Positions 54,968 through 63,957 of a DNA stretch of 64,000 nucleotides are shown in pieces (position 1 is the stretch's first letter; each line of letters begins with the position of its first letter). The position numbers and the translations under genes are program-made. Origin of the DNA: a bacterium (GTDB lineage Bacteria; Bacillota; Bacilli; Lactobacillales; Streptococcaceae); the NCBI GenBank assembly GCA_905221345.1, contig CAJNCW010000003.1, positions 227,001 through 291,000 of the forward strand, read 5' to 3'. The notes under the pieces are model-generated. The model did not search any database, was not told the origin of the DNA, and saw only the letters and a list, made by a program, of their open reading frames with translations.

Positions 54968-56551
54968 ATGAACCAGATTATGAAACAATATAAATTACTA
55001 TATTTCTTGATTATTTTATTAAGTTTGACAAGTGCTCTTTTAATGACATTCTTCTCTCTTCAATTAGGAAGAATACTTGATAGTATATCTAATTCAAATA
55101 GTGGATTACTCTTTCATATCACTATTTGTGTAAGTTCAATTTTACTGTGGTTCTTTATCTCTTGTTCTTATTCCTATCTTAAAAATCAATATGTAAAAAA
55201 AGTTATTATAGATCTAAAAAAGGGTCTCTTATTACATTATTTATCGCGTGAATTTAACCAAATTGACAACCGTAACCATTCAGATTTCTTAAATAATATC
55301 ACCAAAAATAGTGACCTTATTCAAGAAAATTTATTGATTCCTAGAATCTCTCTAATTGCAAATTTAGGGACCCTTATCATGAGTGTGGTTGCTATTATCT
55401 ATATAGAATGGCGATTAGCATTAGTCTTTCTTTTATTGTCAAGTATAACGATTTTTCTATCTCAAATTCCTGGAAAGTTAATGACTAAAGCAACTAATAA
55501 TTATTCCCTACAAAATAGTGACTATTTATCAAAAATGACAAACTTTATTGATGGTTTTGAACAAATTAAGTTATTAAATGTTCAAAGCTGGATTCAAGAA
55601 AAAATTCAAGGAATCAGTTTAGAGTTTGAAGAGTCCAGAAAAACTTATCAATTTTTAAAAGACATAGCTTCAACTACTGGAACCTTACTAAGTTTTTGCT
55701 CTCAACTATCCTGTATGGTTGCTGGTATCTTTTTTGTAAGAAATAACTTACTGACTATTGGATTACTCGTAGCAAGTATTCAATTATTAAACGGTGTCTT
55801 TGCTCCTTTACAATCTATTCTTTACAATAAAAATTTAATCAACAGTTGTAAGTCCATTATTGATAATATCCAAGAAAATCTATATGAGACGAATCATGAA
55901 ATTTTTCATAAAACAACTACAATTAATTGTGATAATATTTCGACCATTTCTATTAGCCAATTATATTATGAAATTGAAAATAGAATATTATTTGATCATT
56001 TTTCCTATGAATTTAAAAAAGGCAAGCGCTATGCTATTATCGGTGCTTCAGGAGCTGGGAAAACAACTTTAGTAAAATTAATACTAAATTATTATCCAAA
56101 AAATCTTTATAATGGAGAAATAAAAATCAACGGAAAACAGAATATTGATATTCCCTCAGAGGAGTTATATAAAGATATTGCGTTTGTGCAAAAAAATGAC
56201 TTTCTGATTGAAGGCAATATTCTAGAGAATATCAAATTGGCTAGAAACCTTCATTTAACTGAAAAATTAAGAAAAGCCTTAGGCTTTAATGAAGAATTTC
56301 TTAATAAGAGTCTATCTCAATCAAATCAAACTATTTCAGAAGGGGAAAAACAACGAATTGATTTAGCTAGGTTTTTAGTCAAAACATATTCTGTATATAT
56401 ATTTGACGAACCTACAAGCAACCTTGATCCAATAAAAGCCAAAGCAATGATGGACTACATTCTATCCATTAGAGATGCAATTGTTATTGTCATTACTCAT
56501 GATCAAAGTCCAAAAATATTGGAAGAGTTTGATCACGTTATTACCTTATAG
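54968..56551 (+). CDS. ABC exporter, fused membrane and ATPase domains
   Basis: 527 residues: six membrane segments in the first ~290, then ATP-binding domain with Walker A GASGAGKTTLVK, signature ISEGEKQRIDLAR, Walker B VYIFDEPTSNLD. A half-transporter, probably a homodimer. No peptidase C39 domain. The base composition is more AT-rich than the transfer genes. Located tail to tail with rgg (9 bases between stops) next to a pheromone-like gene, so peptide export or a small bacteriocin or immunity function is plausible. Confidence 0.88.
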   Translation: MNQIMKQYKLLYFLIILLSLTSALLMTFFSLQLGRILDSISNSNSGLLFHITICVSSILLWFFISCSYSYLKNQYVKKVIIDLKKGLLLHYLSREFNQIDNRNHSDFLNNITKNSDLIQENLLIPRISLIANLGTLIMSVVAIIYIEWRLALVFLLLSSITIFLSQIPGKLMTKATNNYSLQNSDYLSKMTNFIDGFEQIKLLNVQSWIQEKIQGISLEFEESRKTYQFLKDIASTTGTLLSFCSQLSCMVAGIFFVRNNLLTIGLLVASIQLLNGVFAPLQSILYNKNLINSCKSIIDNIQENLYETNHEIFHKTTTINCDNISTISISQLYYEIENRILFDHFSYEFKKGKRYAIIGASGAGKTTLVKLILNYYPKNLYNGEIKINGKQNIDIPSEELYKDIAFVQKNDFLIEGNILENIKLARNLHLTEKLRKALGFNEEFLNKSLSQSNQTISEGEKQRIDLARFLVKTYSVYIFDEPTSNLDPIKAKAMMDYILSIRDAIVIVITHDQSPKILEEFDHVITL

Positions 56552-56560
56552 ATAAATGGC

Positions 56561-57424
56561 CTAGTCTACTAAATGAATGATGTGTTTCTCAAAGTATTGT
56601 TTGTAATTTTTGTAGATTGTTTTATTGAAGAGTTCGAAAATTTTTAAAGCTTCTTCGATTTTTAAAAGTGATTTTTGATTATGATAGAATTTCAGTTCCA
56701 AATATCCATCTAAATATAGCAAAATAGTTTGTTCAAAAAAATCTGTGGAATCCGCTAATATATTCTTCGTAGCCTGTTTTAAAAATAAAGATTCCTCATA
56801 TAAGTCGTTCTCAATCATTATAATCAAAGAATTGAGAAGTAGTTGAATGAGAGATTGTCTATTTCTAGGTATAGGACTATACAACTTCCCTTTTTTGAGC
56901 GCCTCTTTGGCATATCTAAATAATAAATCTGGAGATAGAACACGACAGCAATTTCCAAGGATGAGCGTTTCGTAATAACCCCAGTTTTCAACGGAAAATA
57001 AATAGTTTGTAAGATAAGAGGCGTCTTGACGACTCAATTGATGATTCTTATCCATTCCCGAAATAATACTTTCGATGAAAATAGCATTTAATTTATGGTA
57101 ATGAGAATTTGTCTCATGAAAAAGTTCTATTTCTTTCTCTACCATATCTAGTAATGCTTGAGTATCTTCATTATATGCGGCCTGTTTAACAGAAGCTATT
57201 AAGGTATTAAAATCCGAAGGTTGATAATGATTACAGATAAGCAGAAATTCTTCTAGTGTTACTCCTATTCTTTCAAGAAGATACAATAACTTAAAGACAG
57301 AAATCTCTGTTTCTCCTAATTCAAATCTAGATATTTGAGATTTTGAAATTTCAGCACCTGCTAATGAAGAAATAGAAATCCCCTTTTCTTCTCTTATTTT
57401 CCTATAAGTTTCACCTAAAATCAT
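56561..57424 (-). CDS. rgg: Rgg-family transcriptional regulator
   Basis: 287 residues from ATG 57424, chosen because GGAG lies 7-8 bases upstream (another ATG at 57436 precedes that site). N-terminal XRE HTH (4-60, YRKIREEKGISISSLAGAEISKSQISRFELG), then an all-helical TPR-like peptide-binding domain of ~220 residues, the Rgg/GadR/MutR layout. Divergent from the SHP-like gene, 47 bases between start codons. Known family role: it binds short hydrophobic peptide pheromones imported by Opp/Ami. Confidence 0.92.
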   Translation of the reverse strand: MILGETYRKIREEKGISISSLAGAEISKSQISRFELGETEISVFKLLYLLERIGVTLEEFLLICNHYQPSDFNTLIASVKQAAYNEDTQALLDMVEKEIELFHETNSHYHKLNAIFIESIISGMDKNHQLSRQDASYLTNYLFSVENWGYYETLILGNCCRVLSPDLLFRYAKEALKKGKLYSPIPRNRQSLIQLLLNSLIIMIENDLYEESLFLKQATKNILADSTDFFEQTILLYLDGYLELKFYHNQKSLLKIEEALKIFELFNKTIYKNYKQYFEKHIIHLVD

Positions 57425-57471
57425 ACTTATCTCCATTTACCATAAAAAATCATTAGAAAGCGTGACAGATT

Positions 57472-57540
57472 ATGAAAAAATACTATCAAATTTTTTTATT
57501 ACTATTTGATATTATCATTATTATTGGATTATATCAATAA
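57472..57540 (+). CDS. shp: SHP-like short hydrophobic pheromone precursor
   Basis: 22 residues: MKKYYQIFLLLFDIIIIIGLYQ is the pattern, positively charged start, hydrophobic core and an acidic residue followed by an isoleucine/glycine-rich C terminus (compare DIIIIVGG in SHP2/3). The mature pheromone might begin at the aspartate. It is divergent from and adjacent to rgg, exactly the classical arrangement. The ribosome site is weak (GAAAG), which is a caution. Confidence 0.72.
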   Translation: MKKYYQIFLLLFDIIIIIGLYQ

Positions 57541-57643
57541 AATTAATAAGTGTGGGAAAATTCAATACTAGGAGAAAATGAAATAAATATTTCCACAATA
57601 AAACGTATGATATCAAGTTTTTTGGAAAGCCTCTGTTCGTAAA

Positions 57644-58359
57644 TTATTTTAACTCATAGTTGATGATTCCAGAAATTGAAAAGTTTTAAACTTAGCATTT
57701 AAACGCTCAATTTTAATACGTATTACAACTATCTCTATTAAACTTCTTATCCTCTACAGTCGATACATGCTTTTTAGAACTTTTTAAAGGAAAAAAGATA
57801 TCTCATGAATATTCATAGTATCTAAATAACAAAAACAAGTAATTGCTCTGACAAACTTGACCTATACTTTCTTTAAAAAGAGTAAAATCATGTGTATGAC
57901 CATCTCAAAAAACTAATTGACAGGCACGAAGTGTCGTTAAATCGAATATGATTGTGTCTTTATGGTGTATATCTTTTTCCAGGATAATTCTTACTTTGGT
58001 TTCTTTTAGGACATTGAAATAGGACTTTCTGTGACATCAATAGCTATAGTGACACTTGTTGATTTTAAGTTTTCTAAGTCAAATAGACTTGAGGAATGAA
58101 GAGTATATTCTACGAATGTTAATGTTCAGTGACTATCGCTAGTCCAAGACCAAAATCAAAAAACTAGAAGATGTTGAGTTGATTAATAGCATAAATAATG
58201 CAAGTTCAGAATTAACTGTTTTTCTAGACTTAAAGTTTTTGTGCCTCCTCCTTTACAGTGTTTGGATTTATAAGTTGTATCTAGACAGGATATCTTTGTT
58301 GGGAAGGTATCCTTTTTGACACTAATAAATAATTTAAAGTTCTCAGGAGTTAGTTGCAT
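57644..58359 (-). pseudogene. Decayed IS5-family (IS1381/IS1515-like) transposase
   Basis: On the minus strand, beginning at ATG 58359, fragments in different frames read MQLTPENFKLFISVKKDTF, TIAIDVTESPI, HTHDFTLFKESIG-like and INYELK at the end. These match the DDE transposases of IS5-type elements, interrupted by many stops and frameshifts. No clear terminal repeats or target duplication are visible. Confidence 0.75.
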
Positions 58360-58587
58360 GGTTTTTCGTAAATAGTTTTCTTAACTATAGTATAGCATAG
58401 TACAGTATGGCACTTTATTTTTTCCAATAAGTCTATTATACCCCAAGGACAGCTAATTTTGATATTTTTCTCTGAACTGTACGATTTTGCGCCTGAAATG
58501 TAGGAATTACCTTTCGTTGTGATGTGATAAAACTTACAAGTTCTTTTTGTTATTCTTGACCTAGTTTTTATAGGAAGAAGGTCTAAG
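58360..58587 (+). other. Intergenic region before the VirB8-like gene
   Basis: AT-rich, no gene seen. A TTGACC at 58556 could be a -35, but no good -10 follows. Confidence 0.4.
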
Positions 58588-59229
58588 ATGTTAAATAAAG
58601 TCAAAACTAAAGCCTTAATTAGTGTTGGAGCAGTGGCTGCAACTAGCTTTATTCTCATGATGGGATATACTGCTGGTCAACATTCTACTGCTAAACAAAG
58701 TCGCAAAGAAATCGAATTGGCTGCAGCTAAACTTGTAGAGGACAAACAAGCAGAAGATAAAGCCAGCATTTTGTCATCGGATACTGTAAAAGAATTTTTG
58801 ACTCAGTACTATACGAAAGAAAAACTAGGGGAAAATAATACACGCATTCAACCTTATATGACTGAATCGGCTTATTCTCAAGAATTGACAAGTCAAAATG
58901 ATGCCATGAACCAAGTGTATAAGGATTATATTTTGGATTACCATTTTGACAAAGCGGATATCTTTGTCAATCAGACTACGAATCAAGCCATTGCCATGGT
59001 CTCTTATAATGTAACCTATGTATCCGATTTAAAGAATGCCAACCAATCAAAGACCAATCAGACAGAAACAAGAACTGTTAAATTGTCTTATTCTAAACTT
59101 CCTGGTAAGTTATTGGTCAATCAAGTACAGGTTTGGAAATCTGGGTTGGATGATTTAGATAAGGCAACTCCCAAAACTTTAGAAGAATCATCATCAATAC
59201 CATCACTGCCAAATACTACGACAAAATGA
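58588..59229 (+). CDS. Conjugation-associated membrane protein (VirB8/TcpC-like fold)
   Basis: 213 residues: one N-terminal membrane segment (8-28), a helix (35-60), then an NTF2-like domain with DYHFDKADIFVNQTTNQAIAMVSYNV; threonine/serine-rich end. This is the layout of bitopic channel proteins, so it probably completes the ICE transfer machine. RBS GAAGAAGG. Confidence 0.65.
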   Translation: MLNKVKTKALISVGAVAATSFILMMGYTAGQHSTAKQSRKEIELAAAKLVEDKQAEDKASILSSDTVKEFLTQYYTKEKLGENNTRIQPYMTESAYSQELTSQNDAMNQVYKDYILDYHFDKADIFVNQTTNQAIAMVSYNVTYVSDLKNANQSKTNQTETRTVKLSYSKLPGKLLVNQVQVWKSGLDDLDKATPKTLEESSSIPSLPNTTTK

Positions 59230-59238
59230 TGATATTGC

Positions 59239-60324
59239 ATGGAAATAGAAGAATGTAAGCAAATTTCAATTCTTGATGTAGCCAATCGTTTAGGTATCTC
59301 CTTTAAACAAGTTTCTAGCCGTGTCTATGAACATCCTGAACACGATTCATTCCGAATTTTTTCAACTACCAATACTTTTAAATGGTTTTCAAGAGATATT
59401 CAAGGTGATGTTATTGATTTTGTTCGACTTGTTAAGGGAATTTCCTTTAAAGAAGCTCTAGCTTTTCTTTCTGAAGAACCTTTTCAAAAAGAAGCTGTTC
59501 AAGAAAAAAGAGAGAGACCATTTTATTATCCTTTAAAGAGAGTAGAAGATTCTAACTGTAGTCTGGCCAGATACTATTTAACAGAATGTAGAGGAATCTC
59601 AGAAGAAATCGTACAAAAGATGATTCGACAAGGTTTGATAGCACAAGCCAGTTGGAAAACAAATGAAACAGTTGAACCTGTTATTGTTTTTAAAAGTTTT
59701 GATCATAGTCACAAACTGCAGGCAGCAAGCCTACAAGGGATTTATAAGAATCACTCTATCCCAAGAGAGAGGTTAAAAACGATTCTAAAAGGAAGCCATG
59801 GACATGTTGGAATATCCTTTGACATTGGTAAACCAAATAGACTGGTCTTTTGTGAATCGTTCGTCGACTTGATGAGCTATTACGAGCTACATCAACAAAG
59901 TCTATCTGATGTTCGTTTGGTATCTATGGAAGGATTAAAAAGGTCTGTTGTCGCTTATCAAACTTTACGACTGATAGCTGAAGAAAATCAGAAGTTGGAA
60001 CTCTTAGATACAGTAATACCTTCAAAGTTATTGCCTTTGATTAATACAATTCGTGATACCACCAGCTGTTTTGATAATCATCCTGATTTATTGACACTTG
60101 CGGTAGATTGTGATGATGCAGGTAAAGATTTTTCTGATAAGTTATATCAATCAGGATTTCCTGTTTTACTGGATTTGCCTGATAATGAATCTGGGAAAGA
60201 AAAAATAGACTGGAATGATGTCCTTAGAGAAAAGAAATCAGATTTACAATTGATGCTTGAGTCTGCAAAAGAGACATTGGGGAATCAGCCAGTAAGACAA
60301 ACCTCTCAATGTTTAGAATTGTGA
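59239..60324 (+). CDS. TOPRIM/DUF3991 primase-like protein
   Basis: 361 residues: N-terminal CHC2-like DNA-binding segment without zinc cysteines (ISILDVANRLGI ... GDVIDFVRLVKGISFKEAL), then DUF3991 and a TOPRIM domain with Glu in FCESFVDLMSYYEL and the DxD in AVDCDDAGKDF. It is probably a primase for the transferred strand. It starts 9 bases after the previous gene. Confidence 0.87.
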   Translation: MEIEECKQISILDVANRLGISFKQVSSRVYEHPEHDSFRIFSTTNTFKWFSRDIQGDVIDFVRLVKGISFKEALAFLSEEPFQKEAVQEKRERPFYYPLKRVEDSNCSLARYYLTECRGISEEIVQKMIRQGLIAQASWKTNETVEPVIVFKSFDHSHKLQAASLQGIYKNHSIPRERLKTILKGSHGHVGISFDIGKPNRLVFCESFVDLMSYYELHQQSLSDVRLVSMEGLKRSVVAYQTLRLIAEENQKLELLDTVIPSKLLPLINTIRDTTSCFDNHPDLLTLAVDCDDAGKDFSDKLYQSGFPVLLDLPDNESGKEKIDWNDVLREKKSDLQLMLESAKETLGNQPVRQTSQCLEL

Positions 60325-60374
60325 TAACAAAATCAAGATGTTTTAGCTAATATTAAAATGAAGGAGGATCGTAT

Positions 60375-60608
60375 ATGACCATAATCGAACGCTTAGAAGA
60401 AAAGATCACTAGGCAAGAAAGCAAGGTAGCAAGAGAGACAGAAAAACTAGCTGCTTACAAAGAGCAACTGGAGACAGCTATGTTTGCGACCTTCAAAAGG
60501 CGTCAAAGCATTAGTCACATGAGTTTTGAAGAAGCTCTTGACCATGCTTTTGGTAAAGAAAGACAATTCGATGATTCTGAATTTAGAAAGGATGAAATGA
60601 GTGAATGA
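60375..60608 (+). CDS. Small coiled-coil ICE protein
   Basis: 77 residues after AAGGAGG; helical heptads in residues 5-35 (ERLEEKITRQESKVARETEKL). It overlaps the next gene by 4 bases. Function unknown. Confidence 0.75.
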   Translation: MTIIERLEEKITRQESKVARETEKLAAYKEQLETAMFATFKRRQSISHMSFEEALDHAFGKERQFDDSEFRKDEMSE

Positions 60609-60994
60609 CAAAAGATTGGAATTTTAATCAACCATTAGAAAGTAAATCAGAAAATCAAGAAGATCCAGATAAAATTGCGGCCTTATTTGGAAATCATCAA
60701 GGAGGTAATGATGTAAATTATGAAGCAGCTTTTCAAAAGAGAAAACAATCACCTGTGACGGAATCAAATCCTAGTTTCAAACAAAAAACTGTAGAGGTAG
60801 AGGTTAAACCAGGAAAAAACACAGATATCACTACAAGTTATCAGCAACATCTTAAAAGGCTGATTGCGGATAACAATAGTGATATTCAAAGTAGTCACAA
60901 GAAAATTGAAGAGCTACATAGTTTGATTGACACAAAGAATAAAGATAATAAGAAGTTGCAGTCAATTTATGATGCGATTTCAGAATTACACTAA
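60605..60994 (+). CDS. Hypothetical ICE protein
   Basis: 129 residues, hydrophilic; C-terminal coiled-coil (about 85-125). ATGA overlap with the previous gene. Not recognised. Confidence 0.75.
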   Translation: MTKDWNFNQPLESKSENQEDPDKIAALFGNHQGGNDVNYEAAFQKRKQSPVTESNPSFKQKTVEVEVKPGKNTDITTSYQQHLKRLIADNNSDIQSSHKKIEELHSLIDTKNKDNKKLQSIYDAISELH

Positions 60995-61019
60995 GCAGTC
61001 CTGATAGGCTGCTTTTTTT
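60993..61019 (+). terminator. Terminator after the small-protein cluster
   Basis: AAGCAGTCC (60993) pairs with AGGCTGCTT (61006), then T7. Confidence 0.8.
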
Positions 61020-61031
61020 GAGAGGTTATAG

Positions 61032-61304
61032 ATGTTTACAACATTTTTTAAGAAAAACCACGACAATGGTGATGTATTTAAGAAGCTAATTTATAGACTA
61101 TCTGATATGTCTGTCCAAGATCTTGAAAAAATAGACCAACTGCTAGATATCATTTTCACTCCAGATCAAGGTTCAGAACAACTAAAAACAGAAGCAACTT
61201 ACAGAGAAGAAACTTTGGACGACACATTAAAGGAAGCTAAGAATCAACTTCATAAGGAACAATTGGAGAAGAATTTAGAGAGATTTAGGAAAAATAGTCA
61301 ATAA
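61032..61304 (+). CDS. Hypothetical ICE protein upstream of pezAT
   Basis: 90 residues, helical and charged; RBS GAGAGG. Not recognised. Its stop codon is at the left edge of the pezAT palindrome. Confidence 0.7.
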   Translation: MFTTFFKKNHDNGDVFKKLIYRLSDMSVQDLEKIDQLLDIIFTPDQGSEQLKTEATYREETLDDTLKEAKNQLHKEQLEKNLERFRKNSQ

Positions 61305-61344
61305 CGCACCAAAATTGGTGCGTTATGCTTTTTTATGCTATAAT
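61301..61344 (+). promoter_or_regulatory. pezAT promoter with overlapping palindrome
   Basis: ATAACGCACC-aaaatt-GGTGCGTTAT (61301-61326) is a perfect 10-bp inverted repeat, extendable by AA/TT. TGCTATAAT (61336-61344) is an extended -10. The right arm covers the expected -35 zone, fitting an operator for PezA, and followed by T-rich sequence it can also terminate the upstream gene. Confidence 0.75.
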
Positions 61345-61371
61345 TGAATTATAAAAATAAAGGAGTTTGCC

Positions 61372-61848
61372 ATGATTGGAAAGAACATAAAATCCTTACG
61401 TAAAACACATGACTTAACACAACCCGAATTTGCACGGATTGTAGGTATTTCACGAAATAGTCTGAGTCGTTATGAAAATGGAACGAGTTCAGTCTCTACC
61501 GAATTAATAGACATCATTTGTCAGAAGTTTAATGTATCTTATGTCGATATTGTAGGAGAAGATAAAATGCTGAATCCTGTTGAAGATTATGAATTGACTT
61601 TAAAAATTGAAATTGTGAAAGAAAGAGGTGCTAATCTATTATCACGACTCTATCGTTATCAAGATAGTCAGGGAATTAGCATTGATGATGAATCTAATCC
61701 TTGGATTTTAATGAGTGATGATCTATCTGACTTGATTCATACGAATATCTATTTAGTAGAAAATTTTGATGAAATAGAGAGGTATAGCGGCTATTTGGAT
61801 GGAATTGAACGTATGTTAGAGATATCTGAAAAACGGATGGTAGCCTAA
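61372..61848 (+). CDS. pezA: Antitoxin PezA
   Basis: 158 residues: XRE HTH (1-66, IKSLRKTHDLTQPEFARIVGISRNSL) and a C-terminal toxin-binding helical domain. It neutralises PezT and represses its own promoter. The last base overlaps pezT. RBS AAAGGAG. Confidence 0.95.
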   Translation: MIGKNIKSLRKTHDLTQPEFARIVGISRNSLSRYENGTSSVSTELIDIICQKFNVSYVDIVGEDKMLNPVEDYELTLKIEIVKERGANLLSRLYRYQDSQGISIDDESNPWILMSDDLSDLIHTNIYLVENFDEIERYSGYLDGIERMLEISEKRMVA

Positions 61849-62618
61849 TGGAAATCCAAGATTATACTGATAGTGAATTCAAACATGCTCTAGCACGGAA
61901 TCTTCGTTCACTGACAAGAGGAAAAAAGTCCAGTAAGCAACCTATAGCGATTTTGCTTGGAGGGCAAAGTGGTGCCGGTAAGACTACAATTCATCGTATA
62001 AAACAGAAAGAATTTCAAGGAAATATTGTTATCATTGACGGTGATAGTTTTCGTTCTCAGCATCCACACTATTTAGAACTGCAGCAAGAATATGGCAAAG
62101 ATAGCGTTGAATACACCAAAGATTTTGCAGGTAAAATGGTAGAGTCTTTAGTAACAGAATTGAGTCATTTGAGATACAATCTATTGATAGAGGGAACTTT
62201 ACGAACTATTGATGTTCCAAAGAAAACAGCACAACTCTTGAAAAGTAGGGGATATGAAGTACAATTAGCCTTGATTGCGACAAAGCCTAAGCTGTCCTAT
62301 CTGAGCACCCTTATCCGATACGAAGAACTATACGCTATCAATCCAAGTCAAGCACGCGCAACTCCAAAAGAACATCATGATTTCATTGTAAATCATCTAG
62401 TTGATAATACACGACAATTGGAAGAACTAGCTATCTTTGAAAGAATTCAAATTTATCAAAGAGATAGAAGTTGTGTATATGATTCAGGAGAAAATACAAC
62501 TTCAGCAGCAACCGTTCTACATGATTTACTATTTGGAGAATGGAATCAAGTTGAGAAAGAGATGCTTAAATCTGGAGAAGAAAGATTGAAAGATTTAACT
62601 AATCGAAATGGTTGTTAG
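61848..62618 (+). CDS. pezT: Zeta-type toxin PezT
   Basis: 256 residues. Walker A LGGQSGAGKTT (near 39), IDGDSFR with the substrate-binding Asp, and IEGTLR. It is a kinase that phosphorylates UDP-N-acetylglucosamine, blocking wall synthesis when PezA is lost. Known on pneumococcal ICEs and PPI-1; it stabilises the element. Confidence 0.95.
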   Translation: MEIQDYTDSEFKHALARNLRSLTRGKKSSKQPIAILLGGQSGAGKTTIHRIKQKEFQGNIVIIDGDSFRSQHPHYLELQQEYGKDSVEYTKDFAGKMVESLVTELSHLRYNLLIEGTLRTIDVPKKTAQLLKSRGYEVQLALIATKPKLSYLSTLIRYEELYAINPSQARATPKEHHDFIVNHLVDNTRQLEELAIFERIQIYQRDRSCVYDSGENTTSAATVLHDLLFGEWNQVEKEMLKSGEERLKDLTNRNGC

Positions 62619-62971
62619 AACACAAATTTTAAAATATAATCTACTTATAACTTTTGTTAGTTGTTTAAGGTGGGCGAAAATTTTTTAGAACCAAAAAACG
62701 CATAGTCTCAGGTGTTGAAAAACTTGAAATTATGCGTTTTCTTCAGGAATTGAGATTTTGCCCATCTCTTTTTATTATATTTAAGGATATTTGAAAGATG
62801 TATTTTAGAAAAACAATTATGGAGTTCTTAATACGGAATATAGTATAAATGCGGATTCAAAGTGAAGTTTTATATGTTTTTTGCTTTTATTGAGTATAAA
62901 ATCTATTAACTAAAGTCGAACTACAAAAATTAATTTAAGATGAAGTGAACTGTAGAATTTGGAAATGTCTC
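62619..62971. other. Intergenic region with nested palindrome
   Basis: No gene. 62671-62764 is a nested inverted repeat: outer TGGGCGAAAAT with ATTTTGCCCA, inner AAAACGCATA (62695) with TATGCGTTTT (62731). It is either a terminator shared by pezT and the convergent recombinase or the remnant of a small palindromic element. Confidence 0.6.
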
Positions 62972-63868
62972 TTACTCGATTTCAGAATGAATTACTGATA
63001 CGGGATTAAAAGAACTAAGTATTTCTTTTTGTTTTGAATGAGATACGTGAGTATAGATTTGTGTGATTGATATAGAACTATGTCCAAGAATTTGTTGAAT
63101 ATATCGAATATCTACATCACTATCTAGAAGCATTGTCGCAAAGCTATGTCTAAACATATGCGGTGTAATAGTTCGAGAAAAGTTATTTTGTTCAACGATT
63201 CTCTTTATTACTAAACGTACACTTTGCTCTGACAATGGTTTAAGTGAATGTTTCCCTGGGAACAAGAAATCATTGGATTCATTTCTTGTTTTATTTATAT
63301 ATGTTTCTAATAAATTGAATGTTTTTTGATCTCCTAAAAATAGGATACGCTCTTTCTTCCCCTTTCCTATAATATGGAGTGTCTTATTGGAAAGATTAAT
63401 ATCTTTGAGATGAATATGACAAAGTTCAGAAATTCTGATACCCGTTGAAAGTAAAAGGGAAATAATAAGTAGATTTCTTTCAGCTTTTTGTTTTTGATAG
63501 TCAGTTTTAGATATAACTACTTTCTGTTCTGAATATATAAAAATGTTTTTCAGAATGTCATACGGAATCGTTTTAGGCAATATTTTTTCAGTTCTAAATT
63601 GAAAACGCAATTGATTGAAGGGGCTCTCTTCAATTATGTTCTGGTATTTTAGATAGTTATAAAACACCTTCATACAAGCAATTTTTCTTCTTAATGTATT
63701 CGTTTTTATGTTAGATTGTGTCAAGTGTTCTATATAGGATTCGACATTATCATAGTCTGAGTTATAAAATTGCATAAGATCATTCTTATAAGCGCGAATC
63801 GTGTGTGAACTCAAACGCTTATGAGTTTTGCAATAATCTAAGTAAGTAGAAATAAGTTTATAATCCAT
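62972..63868 (-). CDS. Tyrosine recombinase (XerC/D-like)
   Basis: 298 residues from ATG 63868 (AAAGGAG upstream; a TTG six codons earlier is unlikely). N-terminal SAM-like core-binding domain (1-90), catalytic domain with Arg in STGIRISELCH, HxxR in TPHMFRHSF, His in LGHSSIS and nucleophile Tyr in QIYTHV. Compact, lacking an arm-binding domain, so it looks more like Xer or an integron-like recombinase than a typical ICE integrase. Whether it serves the ICE is unknown. Confidence 0.87.
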   Translation of the reverse strand: MDYKLISTYLDYCKTHKRLSSHTIRAYKNDLMQFYNSDYDNVESYIEHLTQSNIKTNTLRRKIACMKVFYNYLKYQNIIEESPFNQLRFQFRTEKILPKTIPYDILKNIFIYSEQKVVISKTDYQKQKAERNLLIISLLLSTGIRISELCHIHLKDINLSNKTLHIIGKGKKERILFLGDQKTFNLLETYINKTRNESNDFLFPGKHSLKPLSEQSVRLVIKRIVEQNNFSRTITPHMFRHSFATMLLDSDVDIRYIQQILGHSSISITQIYTHVSHSKQKEILSSFNPVSVIHSEIE

Positions 63869-63957
63869 AAAAATCTCCTTTATCAATAATCATGCTATTA
63901 TAAACCTATTTGGGTACTTTGTATAGTGATAATAAATTGTTATCGGTAGGAGAAATT

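Noticed and set aside
58350..58658. 102-residue minus-strand open frame over the VirB8-like start
   Set aside because: Shadow of the coding strand and of the promoter region; no ribosome site or recognisable domain.
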